From: Lachnospiraceae bacterium
GTDB lineage: Bacteria > Bacillota > Clostridia > Lachnospirales > Lachnospiraceae
Reading direction: 5' to 3'
NCBI GenBank assembly: GCA_024694625.1
Contig: JAILJP010000016.1
Span: 1-57,300 of the forward strand
DNA length: 57,300 nt
The notes under the pieces were generated by a model, which saw only the letters and a program-made list of their open reading frames with translations, was not told where the DNA came from and searched no databases. This document shows positions 1 through 8,179 of this stretch, piece after piece (the first letter of the stretch is position 1; every line of letters starts with the position of its first letter). A program made the position numbers and the translations under genes.

Positions 1-1
1 T

Positions 2-1072
2 TCCGATGAAGTTAAGGGAATCGTGAATGATATTAAATCCGGAAAGGGTGATTTGACCGCAAGAGTACAGAATCGTCCTTCCAATGATTTGATGTTTATG
101 ACTGATGGATATAATACCTTTATTGAGACCTTGCAGGGTATTATTAAAGAAGTAAAAGATGGCACAGTTGTTCTTACAGAATCTGCGGGAAATATGACAG
201 ACCGTGTACGTAAAGCCAATGAAAATGTTACCAATACATCTGCTGCTTTAGAGGAATTGGCAGCATCTATGGATACGGTGGCAGGAACTACAGAAGCCAT
301 GAATGACAAAGTAGCGGAAGTTCGAAATGCGGCAAACAGCATTAAAGAAGAAGCTGACAACGGAAAGAACACCGCAGAAGGTATTCAAACGGAAGCGATT
401 CAGATTAAAGAGGAAGCTTCTCAGAAAAAGGAAAATACCGGAGCAAAGATGCAGGAGTTGTCCACTGTTTTGGCTCAGTCCGTAAAGGATTCCGAACAGG
501 TAAAACAGATTGCGGATTTGACCAACGATATTTTGGATATAGCATCACAGACCAATTTGCTAGCATTGAATGCTTCTATTGAGGCTGCCCGTGCCGGTGA
601 GGCTGGAAAGGGATTTGCTGTTGTAGCAGATGAGATTTCCGCTTTGGCAGCAAACAGCCGTGATACTGCCGGAAATATCCAGGAAATCTCCAACAGCGTT
701 ACTCAGGCAGTGAAAAAACTTTCCGACAACGCTATGGAAGTGTTGGACTTTATCAACGATGTGGTACTTTTGGACTATGACTCCTTTGTTGAGACCGGAG
801 ATAAGTACGAAAACACTGCTGAAGTCATTGAAACTATGTTGGAAGACTTCGTTGCCAAGGCAGACAATTTGAATGCCATTATGGCTGAGATGGAAGAGGC
901 GGTTTCATCCATTACCACTTCTGTGGAAGAAAGCTCCGGAGCAATTAACATGTCCGCAGCAAACTCAACGGAAATTGTGGAAGAGATTCAGGGAATCGGA
1001 GTAGCCATGGATCGAAACAACGATGTTACAGGTCAGTTATCCGCCAGCACATCGCGTTTCATTAATCTGTAA
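2..1072 (+). CDS. Methyl-accepting chemotaxis protein, 3' part (5' end outside window)
   Basis: The frame is open to the left edge, so the GTG at 23 is an internal codon and the gene is truncated by the window. The first visible residues (KGDLTARV) are the end of a HAMP linker. A long coiled coil follows, with the invariant chemoreceptor hairpin tip near residues 190-225, including [19 protein letters not shown] and GFAVVADEI. This cytoplasmic signalling domain contacts CheA and CheW. The sensor half and membrane segments are not visible, so the ligand cannot be predicted. A strong terminator follows at 1130-1172. The family call is certain. Confidence 0.96.
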   Translation, partial: SDEVKGIVNDIKSGKGDLTARVQNRPSNDLMFMTDGYNTFIETLQGIIKEVKDGTVVLTESAGNMTDRVRKANENVTNTSAALEELAASMDTVAGTTEAMNDKVAEVRNAANSIKEEADNGKNTAEGIQTEAIQIKEEASQKKENTGAKMQELSTVLAQSVKDSEQVKQIADLTNDILDIASQTNLLALNASIEAARAGEAGKGFAVVADEISALAANSRDTAGNIQEISNSVTQAVKKLSDNAMEVLDFINDVVLLDYDSFVETGDKYENTAEVIETMLEDFVAKADNLNAIMAEMEEAVSSITTSVEESSGAINMSAANSTEIVEEIQGIGVAMDRNNDVTGQLSASTSRFINL

Positions 1073-1129
1073 GATGCCGGTTGGTTATTATTTGGGCTGT
1101 ATTTAATTAAAGGAAAAAAAGATATATTT

Positions 1130-1172
1130 GGCTAAGAGTATCAAACATGTTATGATGCTCTTAGCCATTTTT
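1130..1172 (+). terminator. Rho-independent terminator after the chemoreceptor gene
   Basis: A 14-bp stem (GGCTAAGAGTATCA pairing with TGATGCTCTTAGCC, one mismatch) with a 9-nt loop is followed by ATTTTT. It separates the chemoreceptor from the flavin reductase. Confidence 0.85.
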
Positions 1173-1220
1173 GATGGAAATAAGAGAAAGGAAAGCCTTA
1201 TAAAAAGGTGATGAAGATAA

Positions 1221-1820
1221 ATGAGTAAGCAGTCATGGAGACCTGGAAATATGCTTTATCCTGTCCCGGCGGTTTTGGTATCTGTCAGGGATAAATCGGG
1301 AGAGGATAACCTCATTACCGTTGCTTGGGCGGGAACAGTCTGCTCCGATCCGGCTATGGTATCAATCTCCGTTCGAAAGGAGCGCCATTCTCACCATATG
1401 CTTATGGAGTCCAAAGAATTTGCCTTAAATCTTACAACGAAAAAAATCGTAAAGGCTGTGGATTACTGTGGGGTTCGCAGTGGTCGGGATGTGGATAAAT
1501 TTAAAGAAACGGGACTGACAAAGGGAGAGTGTGAAAAAATTAATGCCCCTTTAGTAGAGGAGAGCCCTATCAATATTGAGTGTCGCGTAAAAGAGGTATT
1601 GGAGCTGGGAAGTCATGATTTGTTTTTAGCAGAGGTGGCAAATGTCCAGGTGGAAGAGTCTCTTTTAAATGAACATGGAACTTTGAAACTGGAACGGGCG
1701 GATTTGGTAGCCTATTCCCATGGGGAGTATTTTTCTTTAGGGGAGAAGCTAGGCTCTTTTGGATACTCCGTCAGGAAAAAGAAACCGAAGAAAAAACACA
1801 AAAAAACAGGGCAAAAGTAG
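1221..1820 (+). CDS. Flavin reductase family protein (FMN-binding split barrel)
   Basis: This 199-residue protein matches the flavin reductase / DIM6-NTAB family. Visible hallmarks are the N-terminal PVPAVLVSV strand, the NLITVAWAGTVCSDPAMVSISVRK region that forms the flavin-binding barrel, and the LFLAEV strand in the C-terminal half. Family members bind FMN and either reduce flavin with NAD(P)H or act as flavoprotein oxidoreductases; the substrate cannot be told from sequence. The C-terminus is an unusual lysine-rich tail (about KKKPKKKHKK), which may contact nucleic acid or the membrane. An AGGTGATGA ribosome site precedes the ATG. It appears to be a single-gene unit. Confidence 0.85.
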   Translation: MSKQSWRPGNMLYPVPAVLVSVRDKSGEDNLITVAWAGTVCSDPAMVSISVRKERHSHHMLMESKEFALNLTTKKIVKAVDYCGVRSGRDVDKFKETGLTKGECEKINAPLVEESPINIECRVKEVLELGSHDLFLAEVANVQVEESLLNEHGTLKLERADLVAYSHGEYFSLGEKLGSFGYSVRKKKPKKKHKKTGQK

Positions 1821-1849
1821 ATATTTTAGTGTCGAAAATATAGCTATAG

Positions 1850-1858
1850 TGATATAAT
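1850..1858 (+). promoter_or_regulatory. Candidate extended -10 promoter for the EGVYMASG gene
   Basis: TGATATAAT (TG-N-TATAAT) lies 34 nt upstream of the ATG at 1892. I see no good -35 hexamer. The AT-rich flanks form an imperfect inverted repeat (CGAAAATAT to ATATTTTTCG). Confidence 0.45.
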
Positions 1859-1891
1859 ATTTTTCGTGAAATGTATTACTAGGAGGATGAA

Positions 1892-2254
1892 ATGAAAACT
1901 TACGAAAAACCAGTTGTTATTTTAAATAAAGAATTATGCGAAGGTGTATATATGGCATCCGGTGCCCAGGAGGAAGCTTCTTCTGTTGAAGCAGCAAAGG
2001 CAATTGTTGCAAACTGGGGTGGTGGAAATGGTCAGGCTACCTTTACATTTGCTACAGGAGTTTCCGGAAGAGCAAAGATTGAAATGACGTTTACAGAGGA
2101 TATTACAAATGCTTGGGGAAATGGATATGAGATTCAGAAAGCTACATCCAAAAGTTTTTCCTGCGAGACAAATGCTTCTACAGTTGTAGTTTATGTTCAG
2201 ACCAACAAAGTAGAAGATATTCAGGTGAAGAGCATTACTTGTACAGCGGTATAG
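1892..2254 (+). CDS. Leader-bearing small protein with EGVYMASG motif, function unknown
   Basis: This 120-residue protein follows a strong AGGAGG site. Its N-terminus (residues 1-24, from MKTYEKPV through CEGVYMASG) shares 15 of 24 residues with the protein encoded at 32810-33214, while the remainders are only loosely alike. There is no hydrophobic signal peptide. After the motif comes a helical patch, then a Gly/Thr/Ser-rich, beta-strand-like region (about residues 48-118) with aromatic residues and two cysteines, resembling a small beta-sandwich. The layout suggests a leader or recognition segment plus an exported cargo domain. I infer that the PqqD/S26/ABC module at 28-33 kb could process it, but that lies 26 kb away. 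No named family was recognised. Confidence 0.8.
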   Translation: MKTYEKPVVILNKELCEGVYMASGAQEEASSVEAAKAIVANWGGGNGQATFTFATGVSGRAKIEMTFTEDITNAWGNGYEIQKATSKSFSCETNASTVVVYVQTNKVEDIQVKSITCTAV

Positions 2255-2288
2255 AAATAGAAGGGGAAATAGAAAGGGAGCATAAATC

Positions 2289-2771
2289 ATGAATACGAAA
2301 ATTGAAAAGTCCAAAAAGTTTGTGGACGAGTTTAAAGAGTTTATAACCAAAGGAAATGTTATGGATATGGCTGTGGGTGTTATCATCGGTGGTGCATTCC
2401 AAAATATCATCAACTCTTTGGTAAATGATGTGATTATGCCGCTGATTAGTGCGGTGACCGGGGGAATCGATTTTTCCAACTGGTTCGTGGCTCTTGATGG
2501 AAAAGAATATGCCACATTAGCCGCGGCACAGGAAGCGGGAGCTGCTACATTAAATTATGGAACGTTTATTACAGTTGTAATTAATTTCTTATTGATGGCA
2601 CTTGTTATTTTCTGTTTGGTAAAGACGTTGGAAAAGGTTCGTACAAGTGTAAAAAAATCAGAAGCAGTGGAAGAGGCTGTGGATCCTACAGAGAAGGAAT
2701 GTCCTTACTGTAAATCCATGATTGCCATTGGAGCAACACGTTGCCCTCACTGTACTTCAGAACTTAAATAA
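2289..2771 (+). CDS. mscL: Large-conductance mechanosensitive channel MscL with C-terminal zinc ribbon
   Basis: The N-terminal signature EFKEFITKGNVMDMAVGVIIGGAF and the first pore helix are typical of MscL, followed by a periplasmic-type loop (about residues 50-92) and the second membrane helix near 95-118. MscL forms a homopentamer in the cytoplasmic membrane that opens under membrane tension and relieves hypo-osmotic shock. At 160 residues it is longer than the usual ~136-150. The extra C-terminal part carries two CPxC knuckles (CPYC and CPHC) near residues 137-156, a rubredoxin-like zinc ribbon in place of a plain helical bundle. A terminator follows immediately. Confidence 0.95.
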   Translation: MNTKIEKSKKFVDEFKEFITKGNVMDMAVGVIIGGAFQNIINSLVNDVIMPLISAVTGGIDFSNWFVALDGKEYATLAAAQEAGAATLNYGTFITVVINFLLMALVIFCLVKTLEKVRTSVKKSEAVEEAVDPTEKECPYCKSMIAIGATRCPHCTSELK

Positions 2772-2786
2772 GAACAATTTGTATTA

Positions 2787-2821
2787 AGCAGTTCCGATAT
2801 GATTTCGGGACTGCTTTTTTT
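2787..2821 (+). terminator. Rho-independent terminator after mscL
   Basis: An 11-bp stem (AGCAGTTCCGA with TCGGGACTGCT, one G-U pair), a 7-nt loop and a T run. The next gene starts 13 bases later. Confidence 0.85.
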
Positions 2822-2833
2822 AGAGGATAGATT

Positions 2834-4195
2834 ATGAGCGCACAACAGACATTAACGGCGGGCAAACCCATGCCTATGATTTTAAAATTTTTCTTCCCCT
2901 TATTTGTGGGAAACGTATTCCAGCAGCTTTATAACATGGTGGATACCATTATCGTGGGCCATTATGTGGGAACCGGGGCTTTGGCAGCGGTAGGTTCCAC
3001 CGGTACCATTATGTTTTTGGTAATGGGATTTGCCATTGGAATGACTACAGGATTTACGGTTATTACTGCCCAAAAATTTGGCGCAGAGGATATTGAGGGC
3101 GTAAAGCGTTCCGTGGCCAACGGTTTTATTTTAGCTGTGATTACCATTGTATTTTTAACGGTGGTGTCTGTGACATTTATGAATCCCCTTCTCCATTTGA
3201 TGAATACACCGGCGGATATTTATGAGGATGCTTACAGCTATATTATTACCATTTGCTATGGTTCCTTTGCATTGGTGTTTTACAATTTGTTTTCTGCGTA
3301 CTCCAGAGCTATGGGAAATTCCAAGGTACCGCTGTTCTTTTTGGTGTTCAGTGCGATTCTAAATGTAATTTTGGATTTGGTATTTATTATAAACTTCAAA
3401 TTAGGAGTTATGGGAGCGGCTTTGGCTACTGATGTTGCACAGGGCATTTCCGCAGTTCTTTGTTTGATTTATTTGATTCGTCATTTCAAGATTTTGGTGC
3501 CAAGAAAAGAGCATTGGTACTTAAGCTGGCATATGACCAGAAAACAGTTGAATGTTGCCGTACCAATGGCATTGCAGTTTGCCATTACAGCATCGGGAAC
3601 CATGGTGATGCAAACTGCCATCAACCTTTTTGGCTCTGAGGCGGTAGCCGCCTTTACGGCATCATCCAAACTTTGTAACTTACTGACCCAGGGATTCCCC
3701 TCTGTGGGACAGACTATGGCTACCTATGTAGGACAAAATTATGGAAAGGGAGATTTGAAGCGTATTCGGGCAGGTGTCCGTTCTTCCATGTTGCTTACGG
3801 TGATTTATGCCTTGATTGCAGCAGCCGGAATGATTATTTTCCTTCGTCCTGCTTTGGAGATGTTCTTTGACTCCGGAGTGGACATGGATGCCATGGTTGT
3901 CTGGGCAAAACCTTATATTTATATGGCAGCAGCTTGCTTTATTCCCTTGGGAATGATATTTATTTTCCGAAACACCATGCAGGGTTGTGGACGGGGTCTT
4001 TTGCCCTTAATGGGTGGCATCGTGGAATTTGCAGCCCGACTGATAGCTGCAGTGATTGCTATGCAGATAATGAACTACACATTGGCAGTGGCTTGTGACC
4101 CTCTTGCTTGGGTTGCGGCAGGTATTTATACGTTTGTGGCATATTTATTTATGATGAAAAAACTGGAAAAACAGTTTTTGGGAACAACTGTTTAA
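2834..4195 (+). CDS. MATE family multidrug/metabolite efflux protein
   Basis: This 453-residue, 12-helix membrane protein has the MATE arrangement of two similar six-helix halves (about residues 15-225 and 240-445). The first-helix signature (PLFVGNVFQQLYNMVDTIIVGHYVG) and the GGIVEFAARL segment in the second half are typical. Members export organic cations, drugs or metabolites using a Na+ or H+ gradient; the substrate here is unknown. It starts directly after the mscL terminator, with GAGGAT as a plausible ribosome site, and probably has its own promoter overlapping that terminator. Confidence 0.93.
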   Translation: MSAQQTLTAGKPMPMILKFFFPLFVGNVFQQLYNMVDTIIVGHYVGTGALAAVGSTGTIMFLVMGFAIGMTTGFTVITAQKFGAEDIEGVKRSVANGFILAVITIVFLTVVSVTFMNPLLHLMNTPADIYEDAYSYIITICYGSFALVFYNLFSAYSRAMGNSKVPLFFLVFSAILNVILDLVFIINFKLGVMGAALATDVAQGISAVLCLIYLIRHFKILVPRKEHWYLSWHMTRKQLNVAVPMALQFAITASGTMVMQTAINLFGSEAVAAFTASSKLCNLLTQGFPSVGQTMATYVGQNYGKGDLKRIRAGVRSSMLLTVIYALIAAAGMIIFLRPALEMFFDSGVDMDAMVVWAKPYIYMAAACFIPLGMIFIFRNTMQGCGRGLLPLMGGIVEFAARLIAAVIAMQIMNYTLAVACDPLAWVAAGIYTFVAYLFMMKKLEKQFLGTTV

Positions 4196-4281
4196 TCCTA
4201 TAATATTAAAGACCATAAAAGAGATATTTTATTAAAACGGGAGTTTATCAGGGGAAATATTTCAGGATAAAGGAATCGGAT

Positions 4282-5106
4282 ATGAGTGCAAAAACAGAAC
4301 AAATGACATTAAGCGAGAAGTATGATTTTTTGAAAAGTTACATCAAAGAGCTTGAATCTGTGGCAGTAGCTTTTTCCTCCGGTGTGGATTCTACCTTGCT
4401 TCTAAAGGTGGCTCATGATGAGCTGGGAGATAATTGCATTGCCCTGACCGGAAGTTCAGAGTCTTTTCCACAGACGGAGCAGGAAGAGTCTAATTCTTTT
4501 TGCAAAAAAGAAGGGATTCAACAGGTCCTTTTTTTCTCCAATGAGCTTCAAAATGAGGACTATGCAAAGAATCCAAAGGACCGCTGCTATCATTGCAAAC
4601 ACATTCTCTTTTCTACCATGCAAAAGCTGGCAAAAGAAAATGGGGTAAGCTATGTATTGGAAGGTTCCAATGTGGATGACCTGGGGGACTATCGCCCGGG
4701 ATTGAATGCTATTGCGGAGCTTGGAATCAAAAGTCCTCTTAGGGAAGCTGGTCTTACCAAGGACGAAATCCGACAGCTTTCAAAACAGCTGGATCTTCCT
4801 ACATTCCAAAAGCAGAGTTTTGCCTGTCTGGCTTCCCGCATACCATACGGTGAGCGGATTACGGCTGAAAAGTTAAAACGAATCGAAGAGGCTGAGGATT
4901 TCTTAAAGAAAAAGGGATTTTCCTATTATAGGGTTCGCATTCAGGACAAGCTGGCCAGAATCGAAGTTCTTCCAAAAGACATTGAACGCTTTATGGAGGA
5001 GAACCTTCGAAATGAAGTGGTAGCCTACTTTAAGCAACTGGGATTTTTGTATGTAACATTGGATTTGCAGGGCTATCGTACCGGTAGTATGAATGAGGTA
5101 TTATAA
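4282..5106 (+). CDS. larE: LarE, sulfur-insertion enzyme of nickel-pincer cofactor synthesis
   Basis: This 274-residue PP-loop ATPase has the adenylation loop SSGVDST at about residues 32-38 and the LarE signature CLASRIPYGERIT. LarE adenylates the carboxylate of pyridinium-3,5-biscarboxylic acid mononucleotide and converts it to a thiocarboxylate. Cys182 (in FACLASR) matches the sulfur-donating cysteine of Lactiplantibacillus LarE. The protein also has Cys102 and Cys105 in RCYHCK, a three-cysteine set known from LarE variants that hold a [4Fe-4S] cluster and are not consumed in the reaction. It overlaps larC by one base. larA (lactate racemase) is not in the window. Confidence 0.93.
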   Translation: MSAKTEQMTLSEKYDFLKSYIKELESVAVAFSSGVDSTLLLKVAHDELGDNCIALTGSSESFPQTEQEESNSFCKKEGIQQVLFFSNELQNEDYAKNPKDRCYHCKHILFSTMQKLAKENGVSYVLEGSNVDDLGDYRPGLNAIAELGIKSPLREAGLTKDEIRQLSKQLDLPTFQKQSFACLASRIPYGERITAEKLKRIEEAEDFLKKKGFSYYRVRIQDKLARIEVLPKDIERFMEENLRNEVVAYFKQLGFLYVTLDLQGYRTGSMNEVL

Positions 5107-5906
5107 TGAGAACATTGTATCTGGATTTGTCTATGGGGGTAGCGGGAGATATGTTTTCCGCTGCTTTGGCACAACTTTTGGAAGAGGAAAGCCGACAACA
5201 GTTTTTACATAACATCCGTTCTTTTTCGTTACCAAATCTTTTGGTGGACTTTCAAAAAAAGAAAGTAGGCGATATTTCCGGACTACATTATAAAGTGGAA
5301 ATAAATGGTGAGAAAGAAGACTCTTTTAAACATCATCATCATCACCATCATGGCAGAAGCCTATTAGAAGTGCAGGAAATCATAGCGTCTTTACCTGTGA
5401 CAGAAGAAATCAAAAATCAGGGAAAGGCATTATATGAAATTATAGCAAAGGCAGAAGGGAAAGCCCATGGCAAAGAAGTGGGAGAAGTGCATTTCCATGA
5501 AGTGGGAATGACGGACGCCATTGTGGATGTGGTCTCTGCCTGCCTTTTGATGGACCATTTGCAAGTGGACCATGTGGTGGCTTCTACAATCTGTGTGGGA
5601 AGGGGAAAGGTGCATTGTGCCCACGGACTGTTGGATGTCCCGGCTCCTGCTACCAAAAATATTTTAGAGGAAAACCATATCCCCTATTATTTTAGCGAAA
5701 AAGAATACGGAGAGCTTACCACCCCTACGGGAGCGGCTGTGATTTCCTATTTTGCAGATGAGTTTTTGGAAAAAGATGCCTTTGAAAAGAAAATAAATAA
5801 AATCACTGCAGACAGGGAAGGGTATCACCTTCAGCAGGGATTTGGAATGGGGTATAAAGAATTTGACCAACCCAATTGTGTGAAGGCGTATTTGGTAATA
5901 GAATAG
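5106..5906 (+). CDS. larC: LarC N-terminal part (LarC1), nickel insertion
   Basis: The protein has 266 residues. The start MRTLYLDLSMGVAGDMFSAAL is the family signature, and residues 76-82 are seven consecutive histidines, the nickel-binding tract. The segments HFHEVGMTDAIVDVV and ELTTPTGAAVI are conserved LarC blocks. LarC is a CTP-dependent cyclometallase that inserts nickel into the pincer ligand. The ATG overlaps the larE stop by one base (TAATG), implying coupled translation. The ORF ends at a TAG (5904-5906), and the C-terminal half is a separate downstream ORF. Confidence 0.93.
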   Translation: MRTLYLDLSMGVAGDMFSAALAQLLEEESRQQFLHNIRSFSLPNLLVDFQKKKVGDISGLHYKVEINGEKEDSFKHHHHHHHGRSLLEVQEIIASLPVTEEIKNQGKALYEIIAKAEGKAHGKEVGEVHFHEVGMTDAIVDVVSACLLMDHLQVDHVVASTICVGRGKVHCAHGLLDVPAPATKNILEENHIPYYFSEKEYGELTTPTGAAVISYFADEFLEKDAFEKKINKITADREGYHLQQGFGMGYKEFDQPNCVKAYLVIE

Positions 5907-5941
5907 CCTTATAGGAAATCGTATATAAAGAGGAAGCGGAT

Positions 5942-6379
5942 ATGGAAGAACAAATCATTGAACTGCAGTGCAATTTGGATGATATGACAGGAGAAGAAGT
6001 GGGCTTTGCCATTGATCGCCTTTTGGAGGCAGGGGCCAAAGACGCTTTTTCCTATGGGATTCAAATGAAAAAGAAGCGCCCCGGCGTTTTGTTGTGCGTC
6101 CTTTGTGAAAAAAAGGATCGCGTCAAAATCCTTGAAACAATCTTTGCTCATACCTCTACCATTGGCATTCGTGAGCTGGTGGCAGAGCGGTATGTTTTGG
6201 AAAGAGAAACGGTTGCAAAAGAAACTCCTTTTGGATTGGTGCATAAAAAGTTATCTAAGGGGTACGGTAGCACAAAAGAAAAGTGGGAATACGAAGAGGT
6301 GGCAAAGATTGCCAAAGCCCACAACATGACCTTTCGGGAAGTAAAGTCTGCTTTGAATGAAGATGGGAGAGGTATATGA
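5942..6379 (+). CDS. LarC C-terminal part (LarC2), separate ORF
   Basis: This 145-residue protein begins EEQIIELQCNLDDMTGEEVGFAIDRLLEAGA, the conserved start of the LarC C-terminal (CTP-binding) domain. It has its own GAGGAAG ribosome site 9 bases before ATG. In Lactiplantibacillus the two halves are joined by programmed frameshifting. Here that cannot happen simply, because this frame has a TAG at 5912-5914, beyond the LarC1 stop at 5904-5906. I therefore infer two polypeptides that assemble. The stop overlaps the larB start (ATGA). Confidence 0.9.
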   Translation: MEEQIIELQCNLDDMTGEEVGFAIDRLLEAGAKDAFSYGIQMKKKRPGVLLCVLCEKKDRVKILETIFAHTSTIGIRELVAERYVLERETVAKETPFGLVHKKLSKGYGSTKEKWEYEEVAKIAKAHNMTFREVKSALNEDGRGI

Positions 6380-7188
6380 ATTCATCAATCTATACATTTT
6401 TGGAAGATGTGAAAAACGGAAGATTGTCGGTGGAAGAGGCTGCTTTGGAACTTAAAAAACAGCCTTTTTATGATATGGGTTATGCGAAGGTGGACATGCA
6501 CAGACAGATTCGCCAAGGCGCTGGTGAAGTGATTTACGGTGCGGGAAAAACATCGGAACAAATCATTGGCATTGTTCGCATGATGTATTTAAAAGGACAG
6601 AGGAATATTTTAATTACCCGATTGTCAGAAGAGAAACATTTGGAGATTATAAAAACCTTGTCAGAGACCAAAAAGGAGGATGTGGAACCCGGTGGCCTTC
6701 ACAAGGAAAACTTGATTTATAATTATTTTAAAGATGCCCGCATCGCTCAAATCGGAGGGACGGAACAAAAGAAGGATGGCATTGGAAAAATCGTGGTAGC
6801 CACAGGGGGAACCTCAGATATTCCGGTGGCGGAAGAAGCTGCCATTACTGCAGAGTTCCTTGGAAATGATGTGATTCGTCTCTATGATGTAGGGGTGGCA
6901 GGCTTGCATCGCACTTTGAGCCATATTGACGATTTGATGAGCGCCAATGTGGTAATTGCCATTGCAGGAATGGAAGGGGCCTTGGCTTCTGTTTTAGGTG
7001 GATTGGTGGACCGTCCGGTAATAGCGGTACCTACTTCCGTGGGCTATGGTGCATCCTTTGGCGGAATTTCCGCACTTTTATCCATGTTAAATTCCTGCGC
7101 ATCGGGAGTATCGGTTGTGAACATTGACAACGGATTTGGGGCGGCATATCAGGCAAGTTTGATTAATCACACTCATATCCCAAAGTAA
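6376..7188 (+). CDS. larB: LarB, NaAD carboxylase/hydrolase of nickel-pincer cofactor synthesis
   Basis: This 270-residue protein has an N-terminal extension and a C-terminal PurE-like (AIR carboxylase) domain. Visible family blocks are GAGEVIYGAGKT near residues 48-59, VVATGGTSDIPVAEEAA near 138-154 and the final glycine-rich stretch VGYGASFGGISALLSMLNSCASGV. LarB carboxylates C5 of nicotinic acid adenine dinucleotide and cleaves the phosphoanhydride, giving the substrate of LarE. It is translationally coupled to LarC2 by an ATGA overlap, so the order is larE-larC1-larC2-larB. I see no terminator directly after it. Confidence 0.95.
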   Translation: MNSSIYTFLEDVKNGRLSVEEAALELKKQPFYDMGYAKVDMHRQIRQGAGEVIYGAGKTSEQIIGIVRMMYLKGQRNILITRLSEEKHLEIIKTLSETKKEDVEPGGLHKENLIYNYFKDARIAQIGGTEQKKDGIGKIVVATGGTSDIPVAEEAAITAEFLGNDVIRLYDVGVAGLHRTLSHIDDLMSANVVIAIAGMEGALASVLGGLVDRPVIAVPTSVGYGASFGGISALLSMLNSCASGVSVVNIDNGFGAAYQASLINHTHIPK

Positions 7189-7224
7189 CGAATGTGAAAA
7201 CAAACGTAATCTAATAACCAGAGA

Positions 7225-7252
7225 TTTATTCTTTTATCAGAGAAAATATAAT
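7225..7252 (+). promoter_or_regulatory. Candidate sigma-A promoter for the AP2-domain gene
   Basis: TTTATT, 16 nt, then a perfect TATAAT; the -35 is weak. It lies about 50 nt upstream of the GTG start at 7302, in a 113-base intergenic region with nothing else recognisable. Confidence 0.4.
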
Positions 7253-7301
7253 GATTATACATACGATAATTGTAAATACATGATTTTAGAGGAGAGTATA
7301 G

Positions 7302-8105
7302 GTGCTACCGGGAGTATTTTTGGCAAAAAAGAAATCCGGTGAGGAGTATTTCCGAGCCGCTATTACAAAATTCAATAAACGAATCAGCCTTGGTAGTTTT
7401 TCTACGGAAAAAGAGGCGTATCAAGCCTATGAAGAAGCAAAGATGCTCTATGAAAACAGAGACATCGATCCTTTGAATCTTCGCAGTTATATTCAATATC
7501 TACCCTTTGAAAAAGGGATTACCATTTTAAATCACAGAGATTACAAAACCTATATCAAAACTCCCATTTATTTACGACAGGGATATTTTTCCTATTATTT
7601 GGAGGGAGTGGGAGAGTTGAAGTTTGACAATGATGATTTGTTTTATTATTCCTCTCATCGGATATTAAATCATGACGGTCATTTATATGTAAACGATTAT
7701 GGCATGCAATATGGTATTCTTGCCAGATTCGGTATTAAAAACTACGCTGTGGCAGGAAAGGATTACACCTTTGCCAACGGAGATTCCATGGATTATCGCT
7801 ATTCCAATATTGTGGTGATTAATAAGTATCATGGGGTGACCTATCACGAGGAAAAAGATGTCCCTTATCATGAGAGTCGGATTCACATCAACGGGGAGTA
7901 TATCATTGGCCGTTTTTCTACAGATGCAGAGGCAGCAGTGGCCTACAACAAAGCGGTGGATGCGGCGGTGGACGCCGGAGTGGAAAAGAATTTCATTCAG
8001 AATTATGTTTTGGAATATACGCCAAAGGAATATGCGGAGGTCTATACCAATATTACTTTGCCGGAAAAATATTTGGATTACTTAAATGGCCGTCTCTCTC
8101 GTTGA
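7302..8105 (+). CDS. AP2-domain protein resembling a degenerate HNH-AP2 homing endonuclease
   Basis: The protein has 267 residues and a GTG start preceded by GAGGAGAG. Residues 172-222 read like the AP2 DNA-binding domain of HNH homing endonucleases: HGVTYHEE, then RIHINGEYIIGRFSTDAEAAVAYNKAV, matching the usual GVS..RIxVNGKRIHLGxFxTEEEAAxAYDxAA. A second AP2-like fragment (SLGSFSTEKEAYQAYEEA) is at residues 29-46. Residues 118-170 occupy the HNH position. HRIL and NGDSMDYRYSNI echo the HRLI and NGDxLDNRxxNL elements, but the catalytic His of the DHIN motif is missing (KDYTFANGD instead). I infer a DNA-binding protein without nuclease activity. No mobile element is visible around it. Confidence 0.65.
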   Translation: MLPGVFLAKKKSGEEYFRAAITKFNKRISLGSFSTEKEAYQAYEEAKMLYENRDIDPLNLRSYIQYLPFEKGITILNHRDYKTYIKTPIYLRQGYFSYYLEGVGELKFDNDDLFYYSSHRILNHDGHLYVNDYGMQYGILARFGIKNYAVAGKDYTFANGDSMDYRYSNIVVINKYHGVTYHEEKDVPYHESRIHINGEYIIGRFSTDAEAAVAYNKAVDAAVDAGVEKNFIQNYVLEYTPKEYAEVYTNITLPEKYLDYLNGRLSR

Positions 8106-8179
8106 TTTTTCCACCGGCCTATTCTATAATGGTTGAGATTGGTTCAACAAGAAAAAGGAAAAGAAAAAGAGGTATACTC

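Noticed and set aside
1934-2515. Minus-strand ORF of 193 residues opposite the EGVYMASG gene and mscL
   Set aside because: It is antisense to two well-supported genes, has no ribosome site and is low-complexity in composition.
5880-5945. Programmed frameshift joining LarC1 and LarC2
   Set aside because: The LarC2 frame has a TAG at 5912-5914, after the LarC1 stop at 5904-5906, so one shift cannot give a fused protein.
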